Both the position numbers and the translations under genes were made by a program. A stretch of DNA of 64,000 nucleotides from Methanoculleus oceani (GTDB lineage: Archaea > Halobacteriota > Methanomicrobia > Methanomicrobiales > Methanoculleaceae): the NCBI RefSeq assembly GCF_023702065.1, contig NZ_QFDM01000003.1, positions 372,001 to 436,000 of the forward strand, given 5' to 3'. The stretch's first letter is position 1; each line of letters begins with the position of its first letter. The notes below the pieces were generated by a model, which ran no database searches, was not told the origin of the DNA, and was given only the letters and a program-made list of their open reading frames with translations. This document shows positions 8,276 through 17,365 of the stretch, piece after piece.

Positions 8276-10135
8276 TCAGGAGAGCAGCCGCTTGAGCTCG
8301 CGCCGGAGAGCCTCGCTGACGACCTTCCCGTCCACGCTCCCCCGGATCTCCTGCATGACGACCCCCATCAGGGGGCCGAGCGCGCCCATGCCCTTCTCCC
8401 GGGCGAACGCCTCGCGCTCGGCCACGATACGCCGCACGATCGCTTCCACATCCGCCCCCGAGACGGCGGGGCCCATCTTCTCGATGGCCGCGTCCACCCG
8501 GTCCAGAGGCGCCCCGGCCCCCTCGCCGGCGGTCCGTGCGAGTTCGGCGAGGAGGTCCGGGATCGCCTCCTTTGCAGCCCGCCCGGCCTCGACGGCCGAG
8601 AGGAGGGCGAGGATCTCGTCCTCGCTCACCCGGCCGACGGCCACGCCGTCGCGGGCGAGCTCCCGGCAGGTGGCAAGGAGCGTTCTGGCCGCGACGGTGG
8701 GGCGGACGCCGGCGGCGACGGCCGCTTCAAACGTCGGCAGCCGCTCGGAAAACGCCACCTGGCGTGCCAGCGCCTCGTCGAGACCGAACTCCCGGACGAA
8801 CCGTTCCGCCCGGTCGGTGAGGAGTTCGGGCACCGCGATGCTCTCCCACCGGGCGGCGTCGATCTCGACCTCAAAGACGTCGGTCTCGGGATACATCCGG
8901 GCGGCTCCCGGGAGCGGGCGCATGTAGGCCGTGCTCCCTTCCTCGAGCATCTTCCGGGTCTCCTCGGGCACGCCGAATAGAGCCATCTCCGCGCGGATCA
9001 TCACCTGCTCGGCCGCACAGCCGGCACGCTGCCGGGTTGCTGCCACGATGACGACGCAGTCCTCTTCTGCGGCGCCGACGAACTCTCGCAGGCGCGCCAC
9101 CTCTTCTGCGGTGACGCCGTAGGCGGGGAGTTCGTCGGTGTGGAAGATCCCGCCGACGCCGCACTTCTTCGCGTAGTCCGACATCTCGCTCCCGAGACGC
9201 CGCCCGGGCTGGATCTCCCGTCCGACGAGCCCCGCAAACCCGCAGAGCCGGACGGCCAGGATGGACTTCGCCTTCTTTAAGATGGCGGACGCCGTCCCGG
9301 AGAAGAGGGCGGTGACGTCGACGACGGTGTGGTCCACCCGGGCGCCGCGTTCCCGAAGGGTGTCCCGGATGGAGAGGAGGGCGACCTGCCGCTCGACCTC
9401 GCGGCGCACCACCTCGGCGATGAGGTCGAGTTCCTGGACGCCCTTGATCTCCACTCGGGCGCCGTCCGCGATGGAGATGTTGACGTCCTGCCGGATCGTC
9501 CCGAGGCCGCGCTTCACCCGGCCGGTCGAGCGGAGCACCATCCCGATATGCCCTGCGACCTGCTGGACGGCCTCGGGGGTGTGCATGCAGGGAGCGGTGG
9601 TGATCTCGATGAGCGGGATCCCCAGGCGGTCGAGGGAGAAGGTCTCGTCCTCCACCCGTTGCGCCGCCTCCTCCTCGAGGCAGATCGTCTCGATCCGGCA
9701 ACCGTCGGGGAGGGCGCCGGAGAGCGCGACGAGCGCCGTCCGCTGGAACCCGCTGGTGTTCGAACCGTCGATGACGAGTTTCCGCATCGTGTGGACCTGC
9801 TCGGCGGGCGTCATGCCGAGCATCTTTGCTATCGTGAGACAGACCTCGAGCGCTTCGGGGTTCATCGGGGCCGGGGGCTCCTCGTCGTGCTCCACCAGGC
9901 AGACCGTGTCGTAGGTGTAGTAGCAGAACTTCCGGACGAGCTTCATCTCCTCCCGCGCCGCCCGGTCGATCTCCCCGAGTTCGCTCTCCGTCGCCCGGAG
10001 GTAGCGGTGAAACTCCCCGGTCCGCTCGGCGGTATCCCGGAGGCAGGTGGGGCACCGGCAGAAGAGCTTCTCGGCCGTGTCGAGCTGCTGGTGGATCTCT
10101 ATCCCGGCTTTGAGGCCGAGTTCCTTGTAGTCCAT
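8276..10135 (-). CDS. gatE: Glutamyl-tRNA(Gln) amidotransferase subunit E
   Basis: 619 residues from ATG 10135, which shares one base with the gatD stop (TGATG). GatE binds tRNA(Gln), phosphorylates the mischarged Glu and receives ammonia from GatD to form Gln-tRNA(Gln). The sequence opens with the GatB/GatE signature LGLKAGIEIHQQLDTAEKLFC and has the paired cysteines CRCPTC. An aspartyl-tRNA-synthetase-like insertion lies in the middle, and a YqeY-like helical tail is at the C-terminus (from about residue 500). The longer open frame running up to 11560 is only the gatD shadow. Confidence 0.95.
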   Translation of the reverse strand: MDYKELGLKAGIEIHQQLDTAEKLFCRCPTCLRDTAERTGEFHRYLRATESELGEIDRAAREEMKLVRKFCYYTYDTVCLVEHDEEPPAPMNPEALEVCLTIAKMLGMTPAEQVHTMRKLVIDGSNTSGFQRTALVALSGALPDGCRIETICLEEEAAQRVEDETFSLDRLGIPLIEITTAPCMHTPEAVQQVAGHIGMVLRSTGRVKRGLGTIRQDVNISIADGARVEIKGVQELDLIAEVVRREVERQVALLSIRDTLRERGARVDHTVVDVTALFSGTASAILKKAKSILAVRLCGFAGLVGREIQPGRRLGSEMSDYAKKCGVGGIFHTDELPAYGVTAEEVARLREFVGAAEEDCVVIVAATRQRAGCAAEQVMIRAEMALFGVPEETRKMLEEGSTAYMRPLPGAARMYPETDVFEVEIDAARWESIAVPELLTDRAERFVREFGLDEALARQVAFSERLPTFEAAVAAGVRPTVAARTLLATCRELARDGVAVGRVSEDEILALLSAVEAGRAAKEAIPDLLAELARTAGEGAGAPLDRVDAAIEKMGPAVSGADVEAIVRRIVAEREAFAREKGMGALGPLMGVVMQEIRGSVDGKVVSEALRRELKRLLS

Positions 10136-11364
10136 CAGACCGACCTCCGCCGGATCTCGCCCGCGAGGTCGGTCTGCATCAGCACTCTCACCCGTTCGGG
10201 GTCCGACTCGTTCCCGAGCACCCACATCAGTTTGACGAGCGCCGCCTCGGGGAGCATATCCTCGCCCTCGATGACGCCGGCGGCAAGAAGATCTCTTCCC
10301 GTGTTGTAGACCCGGTCGCATACCCGGCCGTGGAGGCACTGCGACGTCATGACGACGGTCATCCCGTCCTCGATCAACTCCCGAAGTTTCGGGATCCACG
10401 CCGTCGCCACGTGCCCGAGCCCCGTCCCCGATATGACCAGGCCCGCACAGCCCTCGAAGGCGTCGAGGACCCCGGACGGCATCCCCGGGTAGAAGTGGAT
10501 GAGAGCGCAGCGCTCTTCGAGCGCATCGTGGAGCTCCGGCTCCTCTGTTCCCCGCCGGACCGCCTCGTCCGAGAGGGTGACGGAGAGCGAGGGGTAATCG
10601 ACGTAGCCGAGCGGCGCCATCCCCATGCTCTGGAAGGCGTCGCGCCGGGAGGTGTGCATCTTCCGGACCCTCGTCGCCCGGTGGACGGCGCACCGGTCGT
10701 CGTTCGTCGTCGCGTGCATCACCACCGCCACCTCCCCGAGATCGCCGGTGGCGACGGCGGCGCTGCAGAGGGCGTTCATGGCGTTGTCGGAACTCGGGCG
10801 GTCGGCGGACCGCTGCGACCCGACAAAGACGACCGGCACCGGCGTCTTGAGCATGAACCTGACCGCCGCCGCCGAGTAGGCCATCGTGTCGGTGCCGTGG
10901 GTGACGATCACCCCGGCGACCCCGTGCCGGATCTCGTCGTAGACCGCCCGGGCGAGTTCCTGCCAGAGTGCCGGACGCATGTTCTCCGAGAGGATGCTCG
11001 CCACCTGGCGGTCGCGGTAGAGGGCGATATCGCCGAGCTCCGGGATCGCCCTCAGGATGTCGCTCGCCGAGAACTGGCTCATCACCGCTCCGGTCCGGTA
11101 GTCCACCCTGCTTGCGATCGTCCCGCCGGTGGATATGATGGCGAGGTCCGGGAGGTCGGGGTTCTGGACGACGACTCCCGCGCCTGCCGGCGGCTGCGGG
11201 GCCGCTCGTTCGACGAGTTCGATCTTTTCGGGCGACGTCCCGATGTTGTAGCCGCTGTCCAGTTTGACGACGGCCATCCCGTCCCGTTGTGTGATGTAGG
11301 TGCCGGTGAGCGCGGTCCCGCCGTTCGCATAGCGCACCAGGTCTCCGGTCTGAAGTGTCTCCAT
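10135..11364 (-). CDS. gatD: Glutamyl-tRNA(Gln) amidotransferase subunit D
   Basis: 409 residues. GatD is an L-asparaginase-type glutaminase that supplies ammonia to GatE. The four catalytic residues are visible in their normal spacing: Thr82 in STGGTIAS, Thr158-Asp159 in THGTDTM, and Lys235 in TRVRKMHTS. An N-terminal beta-barrel segment of about 60 residues precedes the catalytic domain, as in other GatD. It is the middle gene of the argH-gatD-gatE unit, sharing one base with each neighbour, so the three are translated in close succession. Confidence 0.95.
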   Translation of the reverse strand: METLQTGDLVRYANGGTALTGTYITQRDGMAVVKLDSGYNIGTSPEKIELVERAAPQPPAGAGVVVQNPDLPDLAIISTGGTIASRVDYRTGAVMSQFSASDILRAIPELGDIALYRDRQVASILSENMRPALWQELARAVYDEIRHGVAGVIVTHGTDTMAYSAAAVRFMLKTPVPVVFVGSQRSADRPSSDNAMNALCSAAVATGDLGEVAVVMHATTNDDRCAVHRATRVRKMHTSRRDAFQSMGMAPLGYVDYPSLSVTLSDEAVRRGTEEPELHDALEERCALIHFYPGMPSGVLDAFEGCAGLVISGTGLGHVATAWIPKLRELIEDGMTVVMTSQCLHGRVCDRVYNTGRDLLAAGVIEGEDMLPEAALVKLMWVLGNESDPERVRVLMQTDLAGEIRRRSV

Positions 11365-12842
11365 TATGCTGCCAGCCTCCGTGATTCGAGGATAAGGTCT
11401 TCAAACGTGCGCGAGAGCGCCGTCTGGGTCTCCTCCGCCCATGCCGCGTCCCGGGCGAGGAGTTCCGTCTGCTCCGCAAGTTGCACCGCGACCGCCGCAG
11501 GCGCCGGGCCGCCGACGATGCTCCGCACGGCAACGGCGTGGCGCGGGTCGAGAACGGCATCGATCTTCTCCGGGGTTATCCCCAGGTCCACGACCGAGAT
11601 ATCGGCCGCTTCCCGGGCGGCGGCCTCGAGCGTGGCGAGGTCGAGCGAGCCGTGCCGTACCGCCCGCCCGACGATCCGGTGGGCAGTGCGGAATGCAAGT
11701 CCGTACTCCCGGACGAGGACGTCGGCGAGCTCCGTAGCAGTAGAAAAGCCCCTGCCCGCCTCGGCGGCCATCCGCTCCGTATCGAACGTCGCAGAACCGA
11801 TCATCCCGGAAAGGAGCGGGATACTCTGCCGGGTGGCCTCCACGCCCCGCCAGAGGTGCGGGGTCAGCTCCTGGAGGTCGCGGTTGTAACTCATCGGGAG
11901 ACCCTTGGTGATGGTAATCGCCGCAGTAAGCGAACCTGCGACCGACCCGGCCTTCGCCCGCATGATCTCGGCGACGTCCGGGTTCTTCTTCTGGGGCATG
12001 ATCGAGGATGAGGAGCAGTAGGCGTCGTCGAGCCGGACGAACCCGAAGAACGCGGTGCTCCAGAGGACGAGCTCCTCGCAGAGCCGGCTTGCCGTCGTCA
12101 TGCAGACAGTTGCATCAGCAAGCACCTCGATGGCGAAGTCCCGGGCGGCGACCGCGTCCATGCTGTTTGCTGCCGGGCGGGAAAAGCCGAGGAGAGCGGC
12201 GGTGTAGTCGCGGTCGAGCGGAAAACCCGTCGAGGCGAACGCCGCCGAACCGAGGGGCGATACGTCCACCCGGGCATACGCCTCCCGCAGCCGGGCAGTA
12301 TCCCGTGAGAAGGCCTGCTCGTAGGCGAGGAGGTAGTGGGCCAGCGTCGTGGGCTGGGCGTGCTGGAGGTGGGTGAAGCCCGGCATCACCGTCTCCGTAT
12401 GCCCGGCGGCGACGTCGAGCAGGGTCCGCCGCAGGTCGGCGAGCGACCGTACGAGGGCGATGATCTCCTCCTTGAGCCGCATCCTGATGCAGGTGGCGAC
12501 TTCGTCGTTGCGGGACCGGCCCATGTGGAGGCGGCCGCCGAAGTCCTCGCCCACCCGGTCGATGAGGTAGGCTTCCTTGCCCGCGTGGACGTCCTCGAAC
12601 CGCTCGTCGAACGCCTCCTCCGGGAGGCCGTGGTCGTGGAGGTCGAGGAGCGCCGCCATCAGCGCCCGTGCCGGAGCTTCGTCGATGATCTCCTGCCGCC
12701 GGAGGCCGAGGAGGTGCGCCATGTCCACGAGGAGGTCCGCTCCTGCAATCCAGCGGTCGGCGTCCATCGACGCGAGAAAGTGCTCGAGATCGCCCGAACG
12801 TTCGCCGGAGAGACGGCCCTGCCGAATCTGATCCGTTCGCAT
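11364..12842 (-). CDS. argH: Argininosuccinate lyase
   Basis: 492 residues. It cleaves argininosuccinate to arginine and fumarate. All three fumarase/aspartase-superfamily blocks are present: HMGRSRNDEVAT (106-117), GFTHLQHAQPTT (155-166) and the flexible catalytic loop SSSIMPQKKNPD (278-289). A TATA-like stretch near 12880-12890 (complement) would give a short leader. It heads a minus-strand operon with gatD and gatE, an unusual pairing of arginine synthesis with tRNA amidation. The fumarate it releases can enter the fumarase step encoded at 16526. Confidence 0.95.
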   Translation of the reverse strand: MRTDQIRQGRLSGERSGDLEHFLASMDADRWIAGADLLVDMAHLLGLRRQEIIDEAPARALMAALLDLHDHGLPEEAFDERFEDVHAGKEAYLIDRVGEDFGGRLHMGRSRNDEVATCIRMRLKEEIIALVRSLADLRRTLLDVAAGHTETVMPGFTHLQHAQPTTLAHYLLAYEQAFSRDTARLREAYARVDVSPLGSAAFASTGFPLDRDYTAALLGFSRPAANSMDAVAARDFAIEVLADATVCMTTASRLCEELVLWSTAFFGFVRLDDAYCSSSSIMPQKKNPDVAEIMRAKAGSVAGSLTAAITITKGLPMSYNRDLQELTPHLWRGVEATRQSIPLLSGMIGSATFDTERMAAEAGRGFSTATELADVLVREYGLAFRTAHRIVGRAVRHGSLDLATLEAAAREAADISVVDLGITPEKIDAVLDPRHAVAVRSIVGGPAPAAVAVQLAEQTELLARDAAWAEETQTALSRTFEDLILESRRLAA

Positions 12843-13190
12843 CCTATCAACAGTCCTGTCTGTACCGTTTGACCGGGGGAGAGATTAAAACCACACCCCG
12901 CAGGCACCGGAGATTACGGGCGGGCTCTCGTGAGGCAGCCGGCCGGGGGTCCCGTGATCGGTGGCGACGCGGTCGACCCCTCCCGATCACCGTTCTTGCA
13001 GCCAGACCCCTCAGGGCTCATGCATCCCCGGTCGGCCTCCATACCCGGCATCCATATCACCCTATAAGGAAAAAATAAAGGCAGTTATTTCTACTAAAGT
13101 ATAGTAATGCCCCTGGTTTTCGACAATTCTATATACCGATAGCGTGAAGATTACACCGTATACCAGTTACCCATACAGGTGGATATATTC
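12843..13190. other. Divergent intergenic region (argH / ABC importer)
   Basis: No convincing gene. It holds the argH promoter on the left and the importer promoter on the right. An inverted repeat GTGATCGG (12954-12961) with CCGATCAC (12983-12990) could form a hairpin with a 21-base loop. The right part (13070-13160) is AT-rich and contains the operator-like dyad and TATA described separately. Confidence 0.6.
13092..13135 (+). promoter_or_regulatory. Promoter with operator-like dyad for the ABC importer
   Basis: A perfect dyad TACTA-AAGTA-TAGTA (13092-13106) sits just over 20 bases upstream of a TATA box TTCTATATA (13128-13135). The ATG at 13191 follows an AGGTGG ribosome-binding site (13177-13182). 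Position upstream of TATA fits a regulator site; the regulator is unknown. Confidence 0.5.
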
Positions 13191-14177
13191 ATGAGACCGA
13201 TTACCGCAATTCTTCTGGCCGTGGCCCTGGTCGCGGCGTTCACGTTTGTGAGCGGGTGCACCGGAACAGGCACCGGCGATGTAACGCACCTGCGCATCGG
13301 CTACCAGCCGAGCACCCACCAGATCGCCCACGTCACCGCGATGGAGAAGGGATGGTGGCAGGAAGACCTCGCGCCGCTCGGCATCACGCAGGTGACCGAC
13401 TACGAGTTCGGCACCGGCGCGCCCGAGATGCAGGCGATGCTTGCCGGGGACCTGGATGTCGCCTACGTCGGCGCCGCCCCGTTCGTCGCGGCCGTCAGCA
13501 CCGGGCTTGACGCCAAGATCGTTGCCGCGGTGCAGACGCAGGGGTCCGACCTGGTGCTCAGGAACGAAGTCCCGTACTCGACCCCCGCCGACCTCGTGGG
13601 CAAGAAGATCGCGACCTTCCCGCCGGGAACAATCCAGGACACCATCCTGCGGACCTGGCTCGAGGAGAACGGTGTCGATCCCGCAAGCGTTGAGATCATC
13701 CCCATGGACCCCGGCGCCGCAACCACCGCCATCTCCGCGGGCCAGGTCGACGGCGTCTTCCTGCCCCACCCGTCTCCGGCCATCATCGCGGCGGAGGGTA
13801 CGGGGAGAACCGTGGTGAAGTCGGGAGAGATGCTGAAAGATCACGCATGCTGCGTTCTCGTCGCGAGCGGTTCGCTGATCCGCGAGCACCCCGAGATCGT
13901 CGAGCAGGTCGTGAAGACCCACATCAAGGCGACGGAGTACAACCTCGAACATAAGGACGAGGCTGCAGCCCTCTACGCAGAGAAGACCGGACAGAACGTC
14001 GAGACCGTGAAGGCGTCCTTCCGGGACTGGGACGGCACCTGGACCGCCGACCCGCAGGTCATCACGTCGTCGGTGGTCGAATACACAGAGCTCCAGTACG
14101 AACTCGGCTACATCAGCAAACCTCTCACACAGGACGACCTCTTCGACCTCTCCTTCTACGAGAAAGCCCGGGCATAA
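13191..14177 (+). CDS. ABC transporter substrate-binding lipoprotein, NitT/TauT type
   Basis: 328 residues. The start is ATG 13191, with AGGTGG eight bases upstream, rather than the in-frame GTG at 13179. A signal peptide ends in the lipobox FVSGC (Cys23). The mature part is a type II periplasmic-binding fold, with the opening HLRIGYQPSTHQIAHVTAMEKGWW typical of the nitrate/sulfonate/taurine/thiamine-precursor binding group. The ligand could be an aliphatic sulfonate, nitrate-like anion or a pyrimidine precursor; sequence alone does not decide. A permease and an ATPase follow on the same strand. Confidence 0.88.
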   Translation: MRPITAILLAVALVAAFTFVSGCTGTGTGDVTHLRIGYQPSTHQIAHVTAMEKGWWQEDLAPLGITQVTDYEFGTGAPEMQAMLAGDLDVAYVGAAPFVAAVSTGLDAKIVAAVQTQGSDLVLRNEVPYSTPADLVGKKIATFPPGTIQDTILRTWLEENGVDPASVEIIPMDPGAATTAISAGQVDGVFLPHPSPAIIAAEGTGRTVVKSGEMLKDHACCVLVASGSLIREHPEIVEQVVKTHIKATEYNLEHKDEAAALYAEKTGQNVETVKASFRDWDGTWTADPQVITSSVVEYTELQYELGYISKPLTQDDLFDLSFYEKARA

Positions 14178-14309
14178 CCCGGGAACCCTACCGTTTTTCC
14201 CTCCAAAAGTATCTTTTAGGGATGTGTCGATGAAATAAGAGAGAACCTTCCGGAGCGGATCGGTCTTCCCCCGCCTTCCGGCAAGTAAACCGGGCAATGG
14301 AATAGAACC

Positions 14310-15086
14310 ATGAACCTACAGACACAGAAACGACTACTCGGCATCGCAGCACTCATTGCCGTAGCAGTGATCTGGCAGATAATCGCCGAATACGTGGTAG
14401 GACGATCCTTCATCCTCCCGAGCGTCACCGACGTCGCCGGCGCATTCGTCAACCTCCTCGGGTCCGGCACCCTTCTTGCGGACACGATGGTCAGTCTCGA
14501 ACACTTCGGGATTGGGCTCATTGCGGCGTTCTTCCTCGGCGTCCCTATCGGGATCCTCATGGGATGGTTCCGGGTCGCGGACTTCCTGCTCGACCCGATC
14601 ATCGAGATCCTCCGCCCCATCCCGCCGCTCGCCTGGATCCCGTTCGCCATCATCTGGTTCGGGCTCACCACCCAGGCGGCGGGCTTCGTCATCTTTGCAG
14701 GAGCGTTCTTCCCGATCCTGACCGCGACCTACTCCGCGTTCCGGGCCGTCCCGAAGGTCTTTGTTGAAGCAGGCAAGGTCCTCGGGTGCGACACCTCCTT
14801 TGAGTTGATCCGCTACGTCGCCCTTCCCGCCGCCATTCCGGCGATAGCCTCCGGCATCAGGATCGCCATGGGCGTCGGGTGGATGTGTCTCGTGGCCGCC
14901 GAGATGTTCGGCGTCTCCAGGTACGGCCTCGGGTACCAGCTCTGGCATAACTACTACCTCCACCAGATGCCCAACGTCGTCGTCTACATGCTGATCCTCG
15001 GCCTTGCAGGCCTCATCATCGACCGCATCTTCAGGAATTACGTCGACCGACAGCTTCTGCGGTGGCATGCAGGGGAGGTGGCCTAG
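14310..15086 (+). CDS. ABC transporter permease, NitT/TauT type
   Basis: 258 residues with about six hydrophobic helices. The cytoplasmic coupling loop EAGKVLGCDTSFELIRYVALPAAIPAIASGIRIAMG (about 152-187) is the EAA motif that docks the ATPase. The first helix begins after a short polar N-terminus (MNLQTQKR). It is the membrane channel of the importer whose binding protein is at 13191 and whose ATPase is at 15088. The 132-base gap after the binding-protein gene includes a poly-T run after 14189, possibly an attenuating terminator. Confidence 0.9.
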   Translation: MNLQTQKRLLGIAALIAVAVIWQIIAEYVVGRSFILPSVTDVAGAFVNLLGSGTLLADTMVSLEHFGIGLIAAFFLGVPIGILMGWFRVADFLLDPIIEILRPIPPLAWIPFAIIWFGLTTQAAGFVIFAGAFFPILTATYSAFRAVPKVFVEAGKVLGCDTSFELIRYVALPAAIPAIASGIRIAMGVGWMCLVAAEMFGVSRYGLGYQLWHNYYLHQMPNVVVYMLILGLAGLIIDRIFRNYVDRQLLRWHAGEVA

Positions 15087-15087
15087 A

Positions 15088-15849
15088 ATGAGCGGGGTTA
15101 CGATACGGGATCTGGGCAAGGCCTTCCCGAAGGAGGACGGCACCGCCACGCAGGCGCTCGAAGGCGTCGACCTCGAGATCGGCGACGAGGAGTTCGTCTG
15201 CCTGGTCGGGCCGTCCGGGTGCGGGAAGACGACGCTTCTCCGGATCATCGCCGGGCTCGAGACCGCGACCGCCGGGAGCGTGACCGTCGACGGCCGTCCG
15301 GTCACCGGCCCGGATCCGAAGCGGGGGATGGTCTTTCAGGAATACTCCCTCTTTCCCTGGCGAAGGGTGATCGACAACGTCGCCTTCGGCCTCGAGATGA
15401 AAGGCGTCGCAAAGGAGGAGCGCCGGCGGACGGCGGATCACTACCTCGATATGGTCGGCCTCTCCTCATTCCGGGACGCCTACCCCTTCGAGCTCTCCGG
15501 CGGGATGCGGCAGCGGGTGGCGATAGCGAGAGCGCTTGCAAACGACCCCGACGTCCTCCTCATGGACGAGCCGTTCGGGGCGCTGGACGCCCAGACCCGG
15601 AACCGGATGCAGAAAGAGCTCCTCTTCCTCTGGGAGCAGACGAAGAAGACGATCGTCTTCGTCACCCACAGCGTCGACGAGGCGGTCTACCTCTCCGACC
15701 GGATCGTCGTCCTCTCCCCGCGGCCGGGGTCGGTCCGGGAGATCATCGAGATCCCCTGGTCCCGACCGCGGGACCGCACCAGCGCCGAGTTCGCGGAAGT
15801 TCGCCGAAGGGTGCTCCGGATGATCGATGAGACCGAAAACACCCAGTAA
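15088..15849 (+). CDS. ABC transporter ATPase, NitT/TauT type
   Basis: 253 residues from ATG 15088, one base after the permease stop, with a strong GGGGAGGTG site at 15072-15080. Walker A is GPSGCGKTT, the Q-loop is VFQEYSLFPW, the signature is LSGGMRQRV, Walker B is VLLMDEPFGALD and the H-loop is THSVDEA. The SLFPWR sequence after the Q-loop is characteristic of the nitrate/sulfonate/taurine group. The longer frame from 15004 overlaps the permease and is not used. It energises import of the unknown anion or precursor. Confidence 0.92.
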   Translation: MSGVTIRDLGKAFPKEDGTATQALEGVDLEIGDEEFVCLVGPSGCGKTTLLRIIAGLETATAGSVTVDGRPVTGPDPKRGMVFQEYSLFPWRRVIDNVAFGLEMKGVAKEERRRTADHYLDMVGLSSFRDAYPFELSGGMRQRVAIARALANDPDVLLMDEPFGALDAQTRNRMQKELLFLWEQTKKTIVFVTHSVDEAVYLSDRIVVLSPRPGSVREIIEIPWSRPRDRTSAEFAEVRRRVLRMIDETENTQ

Positions 15850-15910
15850 GGTTTATTAGCGGAGATCTCCATTTTATAAAGCACTCATAGATCGGCAGGA
15901 GTTTTTAACA

Positions 15911-16423
15911 ATGGTACGAAAACCAGCGAAGATGTACAGGAATCTCGCAAAGAAAGCATATACACGCAGGGAATACATGGGCGGCGTGCCGGGCAGCAAG
16001 ATCGTGCAGTTCGATATGGGCAACCTCAGCGAGAACTTCCCGGTCGAACTCTCCATCGTCGTCGAGGAGACATGCCAGATACGCCACACGGCCCTCGAGG
16101 CCGCCCGTACCGGCATCAACAGGCAGCTCCAGAAGGAGGTCGGGAGGGCGAACTACCACTTTAAGATCCGGACCTTCCCGCACCACGTTCTCCGTGAGAA
16201 CAAGCAGGCAACCGGCGCAGGAGCGGACCGTGTCTCGGAAGGCATGCGCCTCGCCTTCGGAAAGGCCGTCGGAACCGCGGCACGGGTTGAACGGGGCCAG
16301 AAGGTCTTCTCCGTCTGGACAAGCCCGCAGCACGCCGAGAAGGCAAAGGCCTCCCTCAAGCGCGGCATCTACAAGATCCCGACCCCCGCGAGGATCGTAG
16401 AAGAACAGGTACCGGTAGCGTAA
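15911..16423 (+). CDS. rpl10e: Large ribosomal subunit protein L10e (uL16)
   Basis: 170 residues, standard length for archaeal L10e. It begins [23 protein letters not shown], and the family segments for 23S rRNA and tRNA contact follow, including the internal loop [21 protein letters not shown] near residues 96-116. A TATA box (CATTTTATAAAG near 15869-15880) and a GGAG site in the leader are visible. It is probably monocistronic, lying between the importer and the TCA-branch operon. Confidence 0.96.
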   Translation: MVRKPAKMYRNLAKKAYTRREYMGGVPGSKIVQFDMGNLSENFPVELSIVVEETCQIRHTALEAARTGINRQLQKEVGRANYHFKIRTFPHHVLRENKQATGAGADRVSEGMRLAFGKAVGTAARVERGQKVFSVWTSPQHAEKAKASLKRGIYKIPTPARIVEEQVPVA

Positions 16424-16497
16424 ACCCGCACCCCGTCCCATCCTTTTTGCGAGGAGCGCCTCATAGACGGCAGATCCGGTACCTGGGGGAATATAGG

Positions 16498-16526
16498 TTT
16501 TTATAGTCGCTTCCCACCAGTATAAA
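16498..16526 (+). promoter_or_regulatory. TATA promoter of the TCA-branch operon, leaderless
   Basis: TTTTATA at 16498-16504 is centred about 25 bases before the fumarase ATG at 16526, and no ribosome-binding site precedes that ATG. The first gene of the long operon is therefore probably translated from a leaderless mRNA. Confidence 0.6.
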
Positions 16527-17365
16527 TGATGGTTAACCCGGCAGACACGGCACTTTCGGGCGCACTGGCAGACGCCACAGAGAGGGCTCTTAGAGAGGCC
16601 GAGATCCGGCTCCCTCCCGACGTGCTCGCAGCGCTCCGGAGGGCGGCGGCGGCCGAGAGGGACGAGATCGCACGGCAGGAACTCGCCAATATCCTGGAGA
16701 ATATCGCACTCGCCGGGGAGCGGCAGGTGCCGATCTGCCAGGATACCGGCGTGCCGGTGGTCTACCTCACCCTGCCTCCCGATATCCCGTTCTCGCCCGA
16801 CCTCTTTAGCGGGGTGCGGGAAGGGGTGCGCCGGGCGACGGCCACAATCCCGCTCCGTCCGAACGTCGTCGACCCGCTCACCCGGGAGAACACCAACGAC
16901 AACACCGGTGCCGGGATGCCTGCAGTCCACGTGACGCCCGGGGACCGGCTCACGGTAACCGTGCTCCCGAAAGGCGCAGGCTCCGAGAACGCTTCAAGGA
17001 TCGGGATGCTCCTCCCCTCGCAGGCAGCACAGATCCCGAAGTTCGTCGCCGAGACGATGCTCCTTGCGGGAGGGAGACCCTGCCCGCCCGTGATCCTCGG
17101 CGTCGGGATCGGCGGGACGTTCGATATGGCGGCAGCGCTTGCAAAGGAAGCCCTGCTCCTCCCGGTCGATACCATGGACGACTACGAGCAGGAGATCTGC
17201 GACGCGGTGAACGCCCTCGGCATCGGGCCGATGGGTCTCGGCGGCGATACGACGGCGCTCGCGGTGAAGGTGAAGCGGGCGGACTGCCACACCGCGTCCC
17301 TCCCGGTGGCGGTGAACGTGCAGTGCTGGGCCTGCCGCCGGGCGACCGTGGAGGTGGAGCGTTGA
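16526..17365 (+). CDS. fumA: Class I fumarate hydratase, alpha (N-terminal) subunit
   Basis: 279 residues. With the beta subunit it hydrates fumarate to malate, or the reverse, using a [4Fe-4S] cluster. The cluster cysteine segment PICQDTGVPV (Cys71) and the later GPMGLGGDTTALAV block are both class I signatures. Cys residues near 227-265 (DCHTA, CWAC) complete the set. A second ATG follows directly at 16529. The stop overlaps the TTG start of the beta subunit. It is the first gene of an operon covering fumarase, 2-oxoglutarate synthase, succinyl-CoA ligase and DacZ. Confidence 0.94.
   Translation: MMVNPADTALSGALADATERALREAEIRLPPDVLAALRRAAAAERDEIARQELANILENIALAGERQVPICQDTGVPVVYLTLPPDIPFSPDLFSGVREGVRRATATIPLRPNVVDPLTRENTNDNTGAGMPAVHVTPGDRLTVTVLPKGAGSENASRIGMLLPSQAAQIPKFVAETMLLAGGRPCPPVILGVGIGGTFDMAAALAKEALLLPVDTMDDYEQEICDAVNALGIGPMGLGGDTTALAVKVKRADCHTASLPVAVNVQCWACRRATVEVER

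Noticed and set aside
10136-11560. 1094-residue frame extending gatE upstream
   Set aside because: The extension runs antisense-free through gatD in another register; GatE starts at 10135 with the family N-terminus.
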